A DNA stretch of 14,844 bases from CAYOBW01 sp964402115 (GCA_964402115.1 CAYOBW010000176.1:1-14844), one strand, 5' to 3'; counted from the stretch's first letter, positions 6,010 through 13,620 are shown. Notes: generated by a model from the sequence alone, not told the origin. Made by a program: numbers and translations.

Positions 6010-6924
6010 ATGGCGAAACGGGGTGCGGCGCAGACGCAGTGGAAGGGCATCGTACTGGCCGGCGGGACGGGGAGCCGGCTGCATCCGATCACGCTGGCGG
6101 CCAGCAAGCAGGTGCTGCCGGTCTACAACAAGCCCATGGTCTACTACCCGATCTCGACGCTCATGCTGGGCGGCATCCGGGAGATCCTGATCATCACTAC
6201 GCCGCAGGACCAGCCGCGTTTCCGCGACCTGCTCGGCGACGGCCGGGGGTGGGGCGTATCGTTCACCTACGCCGCCCAGCCGCAGCCGAAGGGCATCGCG
6301 CAGGCGTTCGTGATCGGGGCCGACTTCATCGGGCGCGATCCCGTCTGCCTGATCCTGGGCGACAACCTGTTCTACGGCGACATGCGTTTCCTGCGCACCG
6401 CCCTGCAGCGGACGCGCGGGGCGACGGTCTTCGGCTATCCCGTGCACGATCCCGAGCGCTACGGCGTGGTGGAGTTCAACCGGCAGGGGCGCGTGCTCAG
6501 CATCGAGGAGAAGCCGCGCGAGCCGCGCAGCCACTACGCCGTGCCGGGGCTCTACTGCTACGACAACCGCGTCGTGCAGACCGCCCGCGAGCTGCGCCCC
6601 TCCGCGCGCGGGGAGCTTGAAATCACGGACGTCAACAACGACTACCTGAAGCGCAAGGCCCTGCACGCCGTCGTGCTCGGGCGCGGTATGGCCTGGCTGG
6701 ACACCGGCACGCCGCAGAGCCTGCTGGACGCGGGCAACTTCGTCGCCAGCATCGAGAATCGGCAGGGCTTGAAGATCGGCTGCCCCGAGGAGGTGGCCTA
6801 TCGCATGGGGTTCATCGACGCCGGGCAACTCCACGGCCTGGGCGAGAACCTCAAGGGCAGTGAGTACGGCGCCTACCTGAAGACCATCGCCCGGGAAGCC
6901 CGGCGCCCGCCGCGGAAGCCGTGA
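6010..6924 (+). CDS. rfbA: Glucose-1-phosphate thymidylyltransferase
   Basis: The enzyme joins dTTP and glucose 1-phosphate to give dTDP-glucose and pyrophosphate, the first step towards dTDP-L-rhamnose and other deoxysugars of surface polysaccharides; it acts in the cytoplasm. The 304-residue product is close to the family's usual ~290, with about ten extra N-terminal residues. Visible motifs are GIVLAGGTGSRLHPIT (nucleotide-binding loop, family form LAGG.GTRL), SKQVLPVYNKPMVYYPIS, LILGDNLFYG (metal/substrate site), YGVVEF, SIEEKP, VPGLYCYD, GELEITDVNNDYL and WLDTGT. The start ATG has GAGGAGG (5998-6004) 5 bp upstream. It is probably co-transcribed with the NusG paralogue. The usual partners rfbB, rfbC and rfbD are not in the window, so the sugar made from dTDP-glucose cannot be told. 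Confidence 0.93.
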   Translation: MAKRGAAQTQWKGIVLAGGTGSRLHPITLAASKQVLPVYNKPMVYYPISTLMLGGIREILIITTPQDQPRFRDLLGDGRGWGVSFTYAAQPQPKGIAQAFVIGADFIGRDPVCLILGDNLFYGDMRFLRTALQRTRGATVFGYPVHDPERYGVVEFNRQGRVLSIEEKPREPRSHYAVPGLYCYDNRVVQTARELRPSARGELEITDVNNDYLKRKALHAVVLGRGMAWLDTGTPQSLLDAGNFVASIENRQGLKIGCPEEVAYRMGFIDAGQLHGLGENLKGSEYGAYLKTIAREARRPPRKP

Positions 6925-7360
6925 TTGCGGCCCCGGGCGCAGCGTCAGCCGTCCTGCCGCCCGTGCCCTGCAGCGAATCGAGAATCGCAGTTAAGCCCCT
7001 TCCCAAATCCGCGGGCACGGCGACACGCTGCGTTTTGCGTATGATTCCCATGTTCGCACGGCTCCGCAGAGCGTCGCCCTCCCCAAATCGATCCAGCCAA
7101 GGCTTGATGTTCGCCCCGGGAGGGCGAGACGCCGTCGAGCCGCAAGAGCACGGGACGCTATTGAGGTGCCGCATGTTTGCGCCAGCGCTTACGCGCGGAT
7201 TTGCGGATTCAAGCCCCCCTTTTTTGCTGTTGTCGCTAAAACGCCGTTCTGGCATAGTCCCACGGTTCGGATGCGCAAGCGCCCCTGAGGGCTGGAGTAC
7301 GGGCGGGGGTGCCGCGGAATTGTCTGTTGTGCCAACACGGATCATGTATGCAGGGGGATC
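6925..7360 (+). other. 436-bp intergenic region with hairpin, no gene supported
   Basis: A frame is open from the rfbA stop to the EF-G-like start, but its codon use is unlike the neighbours and it shows no family pattern, so I treat the stretch as non-coding. CCGTGCCC (6961-6968) can pair with GGGCACGG (7013-7020). TCGCCCTCCC (7074-7083) pairs perfectly with GGGAGGGCGA (7118-7127). A run CCCCCCTTTTTT lies at about 7215-7226. A promoter-like pair follows at 7230-7258. It may hold a structured leader or a small RNA, which is speculative. Confidence 0.4.
7230..7258 (+). promoter_or_regulatory. Candidate promoter of the EF-G-like to RuvA run
   Basis: TTGTCG (7230-7235), a 17-bp spacer, then CATAGT (7253-7258). 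It would give a leader of about 95 nt before the EF-G-like start. The boxes match consensus only in part, so this is weak. Confidence 0.25.
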
Positions 7361-9397
7361 ATGAAAGACATACCGGTTGCCGACGTCAGGAATCTCGCCA
7401 TCTTCGGTCACACATCCAGCGGCAAGACGACACTGGTGGACGCCCTGCTGTTCAAGCTGGGCGTGAATGACCGCCTGGGCCTGGTGGCCAACGGGTCGAG
7501 CGTGGCGGATTACACCGACGAGGAGAAAAACCGCCGGATCACCATTTTCGCCAAGACTTTCGATACCGTCTACAAGACCGCCGCCGGCCGGAAAATGCAC
7601 CTCGTGCTGACCGACACCCCCGGCTACCTCGACTTCTACGGCCAGGTCATCTCCACCACGCACTCGATCGAAAGCGGCCTGGTGGCGGTGGATGCCGTCG
7701 CCGGCGTGCAGGTCGGCACGCTCCGCGTGTGGAAATGCCTCGAGAAGCGGGGCATCAAACCCCGCGGTATCGTGATCACGGGGCTGGACAAGGAAAACGC
7801 CGATTTCGACAAGACGCTCGCGGCCATCCAGGAGAAGATGGGCGCGCAGTGCGTGCCCGTGACGATCCCCCTGCCCGACCGCAGCGGCGTGGTGGACGTG
7901 CTGGCCACCCCGGCGCCGGCGGCCGTCGCGGTCGAGGTGGAGCTGGCGCGCGGGAGCCTGGTTGAGCGCGCAGCCGAAACCAACGACGCCCTGATGGAGA
8001 AGTTCTTCGCTGCAGGCACCCTGACGCCCGAGGATTTGGAGCAGGGGCTCGTAGCGGCGGTGGTGCGTGGCAGCCTGGTTCCAGTCTTCGCTTGCATGCC
8101 GCTTAAAGCGCTTGGGCTGAATGAGTTGCTTGAAGGTCTGGCCCGGTTCTTCCCCTCTCCGGAAGCCTGCCCGGCCGTAGACCTGCAGAACAACCCGATC
8201 AAGACCGATCCCGGCGCGCCGTTCGTGGGCTTCGTTCATCGCGTGGTCAACGATCCTTTCACCGGCCAGCTCACCTACGTGCGCGTTTTGGGCGGTACCC
8301 TGAAGCCCGACATGGAGGTGCAGAACGCCGTCAAGCACAGCAAGGAGAAGATCGGTTCCCTGCTGATCACGAACGGTCGCAAGCAGACGCCGACGGATGT
8401 CGCGCACGCGGGCGACATCGTGGCCATTCCCAAGCTGAAGGACACCGGCGCCGGCGACACCCTGTACACGGGGGCGAGCGTGCAGATGCCGCCGATGGAG
8501 TTCCCCAAGCCCGTCGCTTTCCAGGCGGTGCGCGCGAAGACGCAGGCCGACGAGGATAAGCTGCGCCAGGCCATTCATCGGGTGTGCGCGGAGGATCCGA
8601 CGTTGCACGCGGAGCGCAATACCGAAACCGTCGAACTGGTGCTCAAGGGGCTGGGCGACGTGCATATCGACGTGACCGTGGGGCTGATGAAGAGCCGCAG
8701 CAACGTGGAAGTGACCCTCAGCGTACCCAAGGTGCCCTACCGCGAGACCGTGATGACCCGTGCCGAGGGGCATTACAAGCACAAGAAACAGTCCGGCGGC
8801 CGGGGCCAGTTCGGCGAAGTGTACATGCGGCTCGAGCCCAAGCGCGCCGACGAGCCGGAGTGGTTTGTCGACGCCGTTGTGGGCGGCGTGATTCCCGGCA
8901 ATTTCCTGCCGGCCATCCAGAAGGGGTTTGTCGAGGCCATGCAGAAGGGGCCGCTGGCCGGCTGCCACGTGGTGGATGTCAAGGCCACGGTCTACGACGG
9001 CTCGTACCACGACGTGGATTCGTCCGAAATCGCCTTCAAGATCGCCGGCGGACGCGCGCTCAAGGACGCCATGCTGAAGGCCAAGCCGGTGCTGCTGGAG
9101 CCGATCATGACCGTGCGGGTCATGGTGCCGGACCATTTCATGGGCGACGCGAACGGCGACCTGAATCACAAGCGCGGCCGCATCCTGGGCATGGAGCCGG
9201 GCGATGGCATGCAGGTGATCATTGCCGAGGTGCCGCAGGCGGAGCTGTTCCGCTACGCCGCCGAGCTGCGCAGCATGACCGGCGGACAGGGCACGTTCGA
9301 AATGGAGTTCGCCCGCTACGACGTCGTCCCGTCGAACGTGGCGCAGAAGGTGATTGCCGAGGCGGCCAAGGATAAGCAGGAAGAGAAGGACGAGTAA
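7361..9397 (+). CDS. Elongation factor G-like GTPase (EF-G2 type)
   Basis: EF-G drives ribosomal translocation and recycling; the role of EF-G-like paralogues is less clear. The 678-residue product is a little shorter than housekeeping EF-G (~700) and has all its parts: G domain from residue 1 (P-loop GHTSSGKTT, 16-24; DTPGYLDF, 85-92), domain II (FVGFVHRVVNDPFTGQLTYVRV), domain III, domain IV near 477 (SGGRGQFGEVYMRLEP; YDGSYHDVDSSEIAFKIAG) and domain V near 580 (EPIMTVRVMVP...NHKRGRI). Departures from EF-G: GHT...GKT replaces AHIDAGKT; Tyr89 replaces the catalytic His of DTPGH; the base-recognition motif NKxD reads TGLD (140-143); the G5 region reads FACM instead of CGSA. AGGGGG precedes the ATG by 4 bp. 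It heads the pflX-yebC-ruvCA run. Housekeeping fusA probably lies elsewhere, with rpsL/rpsG. Confidence 0.9.
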   Translation: MKDIPVADVRNLAIFGHTSSGKTTLVDALLFKLGVNDRLGLVANGSSVADYTDEEKNRRITIFAKTFDTVYKTAAGRKMHLVLTDTPGYLDFYGQVISTTHSIESGLVAVDAVAGVQVGTLRVWKCLEKRGIKPRGIVITGLDKENADFDKTLAAIQEKMGAQCVPVTIPLPDRSGVVDVLATPAPAAVAVEVELARGSLVERAAETNDALMEKFFAAGTLTPEDLEQGLVAAVVRGSLVPVFACMPLKALGLNELLEGLARFFPSPEACPAVDLQNNPIKTDPGAPFVGFVHRVVNDPFTGQLTYVRVLGGTLKPDMEVQNAVKHSKEKIGSLLITNGRKQTPTDVAHAGDIVAIPKLKDTGAGDTLYTGASVQMPPMEFPKPVAFQAVRAKTQADEDKLRQAIHRVCAEDPTLHAERNTETVELVLKGLGDVHIDVTVGLMKSRSNVEVTLSVPKVPYRETVMTRAEGHYKHKKQSGGRGQFGEVYMRLEPKRADEPEWFVDAVVGGVIPGNFLPAIQKGFVEAMQKGPLAGCHVVDVKATVYDGSYHDVDSSEIAFKIAGGRALKDAMLKAKPVLLEPIMTVRVMVPDHFMGDANGDLNHKRGRILGMEPGDGMQVIIAEVPQAELFRYAAELRSMTGGQGTFEMEFARYDVVPSNVAQKVIAEAAKDKQEEKDE

Positions 9398-9441
9398 GCC
9401 GGCGGCCCGCGGGTGGCGGACGCGGAGAAGGATGCGGGGTC

Positions 9442-10422
9442 GTGGACCTGGCAGCGGCGTTGGCAGACTGTCGGTTGTGTCCCCGCGCCTGCGGCGTGAA
9501 TCGCCTGGCGGGCGAGCGGGGGTTTTGCGGGGCCGGGGTGGAGACGGAGGTGTTCCGCTACGGGCCGCACCACGGCGAAGAGCCGCCGGTGTCGGGCTCG
9601 CGCGGGTCGGGCACCGTGTTCTTCAGCCGTTGCACGTTGCGGTGCGGGTACTGTCAGAACCACCCCTGGAGCCAGGAGGGGCAGGGTGAGCCCCTCGCGC
9701 CGGAGGCGCTGGCGGGCGTGTTCGAGGCCCTGCGGTTGGCGGGTTGCCACAACTGGAACCTGGTGAGCCCGACGCCGTGGCTGCCGGCGGTGGCGGCCTG
9801 CGTGCGGGAGGCGCGCCGGCAGGGGCGGGCGCTGCCGGTCGTGTACAACACGAGCGGGTTCGAGCGCCCGGAGGTGCTCGAGGCGCTGGCGGACGTGGCG
9901 GACGTCTACCTGACGGACCTGCGGTACGCGCGGCCGGAGACAGCCCGCGAGGGGTCGGGCGCGGCATCGTACGCGGCGGTCGCGCGCACGGCGCTGCTGC
10001 GCATGTGGGAGCAGAAGGGGCCGCTGCGGGTGGACGCGGAGGGGCTTGCCCGCACGGGGACGATCTGCCGGCTGCTGATCCTGCCGGGCCGGGCCGGGGA
10101 GGCGGTCGACAATCTCCGGTGGCTGGCCGGCGCGGTCGGCACGGAGATCGCCGTGAGCGTCATGGCGCAGTACCGGCCGCTCTACCGGGCGGCGGACGGC
10201 CGGATGGACGCGTCCTGGGGGCGCGGCATCACGGAGGCGGAGTACGGGTTGGTGGTGGCGGCGGTGGAGGAATTGGGTTTTGGGTCAGGCTGGATGCAGG
10301 ATTTCCAGGCGGAAACTCCGGACGGCCTGGTGGGTTGTGAGATGGCGCGGGGTCCCGCAGTGGGACTGCCGCCCGCGGAGCAGACCGGCGCAGCGCGCGG
10401 GTCGTTAGGAGAGACGGTATGA
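9442..10422 (+). CDS. PflX-type radical SAM protein (COG1313-like)
   Basis: A radical S-adenosylmethionine enzyme related to pyruvate formate-lyase activases; its substrate is unknown. The [4Fe-4S] motif CxxxCxxC is seen as C64-TLR-C68-GY-C71. An extra N-terminal cysteine cluster (C10, C13, C17, C29 in CRLCPRACGVNRLAG..GFC) is typical of the PflX/COG1313 group, as are FFSRCTLRCGYCQN and YNTSGFERPEVL. The product has 326 residues from a GTG at 9442, with GGAGAAGG about 10 bp upstream. The last ~35 residues (ARGPAVGLPPAEQTGAARG) look unstructured. The gene ends in a 4-bp ATGA overlap with yebC, suggesting translational coupling. It lies 44 bp after the EF-G-like gene, probably in one transcript. 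Confidence 0.85.
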   Translation: MDLAAALADCRLCPRACGVNRLAGERGFCGAGVETEVFRYGPHHGEEPPVSGSRGSGTVFFSRCTLRCGYCQNHPWSQEGQGEPLAPEALAGVFEALRLAGCHNWNLVSPTPWLPAVAACVREARRQGRALPVVYNTSGFERPEVLEALADVADVYLTDLRYARPETAREGSGAASYAAVARTALLRMWEQKGPLRVDAEGLARTGTICRLLILPGRAGEAVDNLRWLAGAVGTEIAVSVMAQYRPLYRAADGRMDASWGRGITEAEYGLVVAAVEELGFGSGWMQDFQAETPDGLVGCEMARGPAVGLPPAEQTGAARGSLGETV

Positions 10423-11171
10423 GCGGTCATAGCAAGTGGAAGACCATTCAGCACAAGAAGGGTGCGGCGGACGCCAAGCGCGGCAAGGTCTTCAGCAAGC
10501 TGAGCAAGGAACTGATGGTTGTCGCCCGGAACGGCGGCAGCGACATCAACACCAACGCGGCGCTGCGCAACCTCGTGCAGAAATGCAAGAGCGTCAACAT
10601 GCCCAACGACAACGTCGAGCGCGCCATCAAGAAGGGCGCGGGCGAACTCGATGGCGTCGTGTTCGAGGAAGTGGTGTACGAAGGGTACTCCGCCGGCGGC
10701 GTGGGCCTCGTCGTCTACGTGCTGACCGACAACAAGAACCGCGCCGCGGCGGAAATCCGCCACACCTTCACCCGGCACGGCTCCAGCTTCGCGGCGCAGG
10801 GCGCCGTGACGCGCGGTTTCCAGCGGCGCGGGCAGATCTTCGTGGATGCCACGACGATCGAGGAAGACAAGCTGATGAGCATCGTGCTCGAAGCCGGCGC
10901 GGACGACCTGCAGCGCGACGGCGACCAGTTCGAGATTCTCACCGACCCCTCCACGTTCGCCGACGTGACCGCGGCGCTGGAGAAGGCCGGCGTCAAGACC
11001 GTCGGCGCCGAAGTGGGCCTCGTGCCGCTGAACTACGTGCCCGTGAGCAACAAGCAGACGGCCAACGCCGTCATGAAGTTCATCGCCGACCTCGAAGAGC
11101 ACGACGACGTCCAGAACGTCTACAGCAACATGGACGTGGACGAGTCCGTCATGCGGGACATGGAAGCGTAG
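10419..11171 (+). CDS. yebC: YebC/PmpR-family protein
   Basis: YebC/TACO1-family proteins have been described as transcriptional regulators and, more recently, as factors that help ribosomes through proline stretches. The 250-residue product is of standard length and opens with the family signature MSGHSKWKTIQHKKGAADAKRGKVFSKLSKEL split over the first 32 residues. Other conserved stretches are PNDNVERAIKKG, YEGYSAGGVGLVVYVLTDNKNR, RHTF..HG, the QRRGQIFV strand, and the C-terminal LNYVPVS and LEEHDDVQNVYSN. The start overlaps the radical SAM stop (ATGA), with AGGAGA 6 bp upstream. It lies 40 bp before ruvC, an arrangement common to many bacterial phyla. Confidence 0.97.
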   Translation: MSGHSKWKTIQHKKGAADAKRGKVFSKLSKELMVVARNGGSDINTNAALRNLVQKCKSVNMPNDNVERAIKKGAGELDGVVFEEVVYEGYSAGGVGLVVYVLTDNKNRAAAEIRHTFTRHGSSFAAQGAVTRGFQRRGQIFVDATTIEEDKLMSIVLEAGADDLQRDGDQFEILTDPSTFADVTAALEKAGVKTVGAEVGLVPLNYVPVSNKQTANAVMKFIADLEEHDDVQNVYSNMDVDESVMRDMEA

Positions 11172-11211
11172 AGGCACGGCGCCGTGGCGCGTCGGGGAGA
11201 GGCGGCCGACT

Positions 11212-11709
11212 GTGCGTGTGCTGGGCATTGACACCGCGCTTCGCACGACCGGCGTCGGGGTCGTGGAGTCCCGGGGCAGCCGCCTGACGGCGGTTGAGTT
11301 CGGCACGCTGCGAACGCCCGCCGGCCGACCGGTTTCCGAGTGCCTGCGGCGCCTGCATCTCGGGCTGCTCGAGCTGATCGAACGCGCCGCGCCCGAGGCC
11401 GCCAGCATCGAGGGCGCCTTCTTTTGCCGGAACGTCGCCACGGCCATGGTGCTGGGCCAGGCGCGCGGCGTGGCCATCGCCGCCTGCGCGTGCCGGGGCG
11501 TGCCCATCTACGAATACGCCCCGCGGCGCGTGAAGCAGGCTGTCGTGGGCTACGGGCAGGCCGACAAGACGCAGGTGGCGCACATGGTCGCGCGTATGCT
11601 GAACCTGGAGGGCGAGATCCAGGCCGACGCGGCCGACGCCCTGGCGCTGGCCATCTGCCACCTGCACGGCCACACGGGGTATGCCGCACTTCAGGCGGAG
11701 CCGCTATGA
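11212..11709 (+). CDS. ruvC: Crossover junction endodeoxyribonuclease RuvC
   Basis: RuvC is the Holliday-junction resolvase that cuts symmetric strands once RuvAB has bound and moved the junction. The 165-residue product matches the family's usual ~165-175. The RNase-H-fold catalytic acids are in place: D7 (LGIDTALRTTG), E67 (SIEGAFFCRNV), D139 and D142 (ADAADALALAICH). The stretch LGQARGV and the APRRVKQAVVGYGQADKTQVAHMV region are also typical. It starts with GTG at 11212; GGGGAGAGG lies upstream. The stop overlaps the ruvA start by ATGA, suggesting coupling. YebC is 40 bp upstream. Confidence 0.96.
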   Translation: MRVLGIDTALRTTGVGVVESRGSRLTAVEFGTLRTPAGRPVSECLRRLHLGLLELIERAAPEAASIEGAFFCRNVATAMVLGQARGVAIAACACRGVPIYEYAPRRVKQAVVGYGQADKTQVAHMVARMLNLEGEIQADAADALALAICHLHGHTGYAALQAEPL

Positions 11710-12299
11710 TCGCTTTCCTCCGCGGACAGCTTGTGGACAAGCAGCCGGCCCGCGTCCTGCTCGACGTGGGCGGGGTGGGGTACGAGGTGTTCGTGCCGCT
11801 GAGCACTTTCGACCGCCTGCCGGCCGTGGGCGAGCCCTGCCGCCTGCTGACCTACGACTGCGTGCGCGAAGACGCCCACACGCTCTTCGGGTTCCTGACC
11901 GCCGCCGAGCAGGGGGTCTTCGAACTCCTGCTCAACGTCAGCGGCATCGGCCCCAAGACCGCGCTGAGCGCCCTCAGCGGCCTCAGCGTGCGCGACCTGA
12001 AACGCGCGGTCGTGGAGGGCGACATCAAGCGGCTGAGCTCCATCTCCGGCATCGGCCGCAAAACCGCCGAGCGCATCGTCGTCGAGCTGCGCGACCGCAT
12101 CAGCGCCGGCGAGGCGCTGGAAGCCATCGCCGGCGCCGAGGAGCTGACTGGCGATTCCCTCATCGTGCGCGACGCCCTGCTGGCCCTCGTGGCGCTCGGC
12201 CACAAGCAGGAGGAAGCCCGCAAACTCGTCCAGCAGGCCCTCGCCGGCGGCGCCACCGGCAGCGTCGAAGCCATCCTCAAGCGCGCCCTCGCGCCGTGA
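11706..12299 (+). CDS. ruvA: Holliday junction branch migration protein RuvA
   Basis: RuvA binds the four-way junction as a tetramer and loads the RuvB motor. The 197-residue product shows domain I, an OB fold (1-63: MIAFLRGQLVDK..., DVGGVGYEV), domain II with two helix-hairpin-helix motifs (LLNVSGIGPKTALSAL about 75-90; LSSISGIGRKTAERIVVEL about 110-128) and the flexible linker followed by domain III (150-197, RDALLALVALGHKQEEARKLV), which contacts RuvB. The ATG overlaps the ruvC stop and has GGCGGAG upstream. In many genomes ruvB follows; here a 59-codon ORF follows instead, and ruvB is not in the window. Confidence 0.97.
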   Translation: MIAFLRGQLVDKQPARVLLDVGGVGYEVFVPLSTFDRLPAVGEPCRLLTYDCVREDAHTLFGFLTAAEQGVFELLLNVSGIGPKTALSALSGLSVRDLKRAVVEGDIKRLSSISGIGRKTAERIVVELRDRISAGEALEAIAGAEELTGDSLIVRDALLALVALGHKQEEARKLVQQALAGGATGSVEAILKRALAP

Positions 12300-12475
12300 G
12301 TCTGCCGATGCCGGACGAGGCAAGACGCGAGGAGCAATCCGGCTTCACGTGGTACAGGCGGATTCGGCGGCCTGCGGACCGCCTGTCGCAGGAGGTGGCC
12401 ACCAATCTCCTCGAGTTCCTGAAGATACGGGGCGAGTTTGACCGAATGGGGAACCCGGTGCGAAGGAATCTGTGA
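12296..12475 (+). CDS. Small hypothetical protein, 59 aa, coupled to ruvA
   Basis: I do not recognise this ORF. The GTG at 12296 overlaps the ruvA stop as GTGA, the same coupling style used earlier in the run; an ATG at 12308 is an alternative start. The product is basic and probably soluble: EQSGFTWYRRIRRPADRL followed by SQEVATNLLEFLKIRGEF and DRMGNPVRRNL. There is no signal peptide or membrane span. Codon use is less GC-extreme than in ruvA. It could be a genuine small conserved protein or the remnant of a larger gene cut by the repeat block that starts just downstream. Overlap and sense-like amino acid composition are the only support. Confidence 0.45.
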   Translation: MSLPMPDEARREEQSGFTWYRRIRRPADRLSQEVATNLLEFLKIRGEFDRMGNPVRRNL

Positions 12476-12559
12476 GCCGGGAAGCGGTGCCCCATGAGTA
12501 GCCGCGAAGGATTCCGGCGCGCGGCGAGAAGCAGGCGAAGGGGCGGGTGCTGCCGTGTG

Positions 12560-12580
12560 GCGCGGGTATCCGACCCGCGC
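12560..12580. repeat. Inverted GTCGGATAC-type stem-loop
   Basis: GCGCGGGT (12560-12567), loop ATCCG, ACCCGCGC (12573-12580). Its loop is the reverse complement of the CGGAT loop of the module C hairpin 80 bp downstream, so the two form a head-to-head pair. One stem pair differs (C-G against G-C) with pairing kept. Confidence 0.65.
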
Positions 12581-12601
12581 GAGGAATGAGCGGAGCGGGG
12601 G

Positions 12602-12709
12602 CTGAGGCAGTCTTGGCCTGGGGATGCGTAAAGCCTCGTGACCCGCTCTGAACAGCGTCAGCGCCGGTCGGATACCGGCGCCACGGGGGGAGCCGGCGGG
12701 TTCTGCCCC
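12602..12709. repeat. Dispersed repeat module C, copy 2
   Basis: Matches 3160-3257, with 40 identical bases at 12653-12692. It contains the stem-loop GCGCCGGT (12661-12668), loop CGGAT, ACCGGCGC (12674-12681). Together with module D it fills most of the 412-bp gene-free stretch 12476-12887; the part 12476-12559 shows nothing I can name. Confidence 0.7.
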
Positions 12710-12806
12710 GGCCCGACGTCAGACGACGCAGGCGGATGCCGCATACTGCTTGCGACCGCAAGCGTGCAAGGGTAAGTTCCCTACAGATCCCGAACGGCTC
12801 CGTTAG
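12710..12806. repeat. Dispersed repeat module D, copy 1
   Basis: Shares with 13893-13994 the ordered segments GGCCCGAC, GACGACGCAGGCGGATG, CGCATA, TGCTTG, GACCGCA, CGTGCAAGG and CTCCGTT. A small hairpin GCTTGC-GACC-GCAAGC lies inside. It ends about 80 bp before a membrane-protein gene. Confidence 0.65.
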
Positions 12807-12887
12807 CGCTGGGGTAAAGCAGAGCGGAACACGGCGGCTTGCGGTATTTGCGACATCGGGCCGTCTCATGCAGTTGGCTGGAGATGA

Positions 12888-13397
12888 ATGATTGACGAAT
12901 CAATCAGATTTGAGGCAAGACAGACCACGAAAGCTGGGCTGATCCTTCAAGCAGCCCTTGCCGCTGTGGCCTTTGCTGTGCTCGCGGGGGCGAGTGTGCA
13001 GCAACGACACATCGCGCCGCTTTGTGTCGGAGTTCTTATCGTCCTTAGCGTCGCGCTCGTCCTCTGGATGCGGAAACGAGAGATGAAACGGTCAATAAGT
13101 GTCTCGGTTGATGAAAAGACCATCACATTCAGGGAGTTCGTCGTTGTCAATTCGTTCTGGCCGCAGCCACCGACGTCGGAATTAACCGTTTCTTATTGCG
13201 ACGTCCTTCGCTTCAAGATATTTCCGGGCCAAGGGAACGAGAGTTTGCGTGTCATGTTGACGCCCGGCAGGATTGACATCAGGAGCGATTCCATTATGAA
13301 ATACGATGCACTCAGAGAACTGATTTCCAGAATTGTAACAACCAACAATCGGGACAGCCAACAAAGCAATGCAGGCCAGGAATGCTCGAGCATTTAA
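12888..13397 (+). CDS. Membrane-anchored hypothetical protein, 169 aa
   Basis: I do not recognise this gene. After a short polar N-terminus there are two membrane spans (about residues 17-35, LILQAALAAVAFAVLAGA, and 43-61, IAPLCVGVLIVLSVALVLW) separated by a short loop, then a basic stop-transfer segment (RKREMKR). The rest, about 68-155, is a beta-rich soluble domain (SISVSVDEKTITFREFVVV, LTVSYCDVLRFKIF, LRVMLTPGRIDIRSDSI) ending in a helix. This two-span-plus-beta layout resembles bacterial PH-like (YdbT/DUF304-type) membrane proteins, which is a guess from architecture. GGAG lies 5-6 bp before the ATG. GC is clearly lower than in ruvCA. Repeat modules flank it on both sides. Confidence 0.6.
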   Translation: MIDESIRFEARQTTKAGLILQAALAAVAFAVLAGASVQQRHIAPLCVGVLIVLSVALVLWMRKREMKRSISVSVDEKTITFREFVVVNSFWPQPPTSELTVSYCDVLRFKIFPGQGNESLRVMLTPGRIDIRSDSIMKYDALRELISRIVTTNNRDSQQSNAGQECSSI

Positions 13398-13410
13398 CCC
13401 TGATTGCCAA

Positions 13411-13620
13411 CGTTGGCACGCACGCGGCAGGAAGCTGGCGAGGCGAGGAAGGGCGGAAACCCGTCGGAGTCCCGCCTTCAGGCGGAAGCGGGCGGCGGGC
13501 CTTCAGGCCGCCGCGCCCGGCTGAAGCACGGGCGCACACTTCCGGCTGAAGCCGGTACTCTGACGTGCAGTGGAGACGGCGCGGCGGGGACGCGGTGGTG
13601 CCCGAGCGACACGGGCCAAC
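13411..13620. repeat. Dispersed repeat module A, copy 2
   Basis: Second copy of the module at 2284-2490, with the same terminal GTTGGC (13412-13417) and GCCAAC (13615-13620) and a near-identical central ~100 bp. It starts 14 bp after the preceding stop codon. Its left end forms a perfect 12-bp palindrome with the flank (GCCAACGTTGGC, 13406-13417). There is no direct repeat around this copy. Confidence 0.75.

Noticed and set aside
6921..7364. A 147-codon frame whose GTG overlaps the rfbA stop and whose TGA overlaps the EF-G-like start
   Set aside because: Third codon positions are not GC-biased as in the neighbours, the protein shows no fold-like pattern, and it covers two stems and a promoter-like pair; the neat ends look like coincidence.
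6851..11507. Long minus-strand frames under rfbA, the EF-G-like gene, yebC and ruvC
   Set aside because: They are mirror images of well-supported genes; His/Ala/Gly-rich translations with no family signature.
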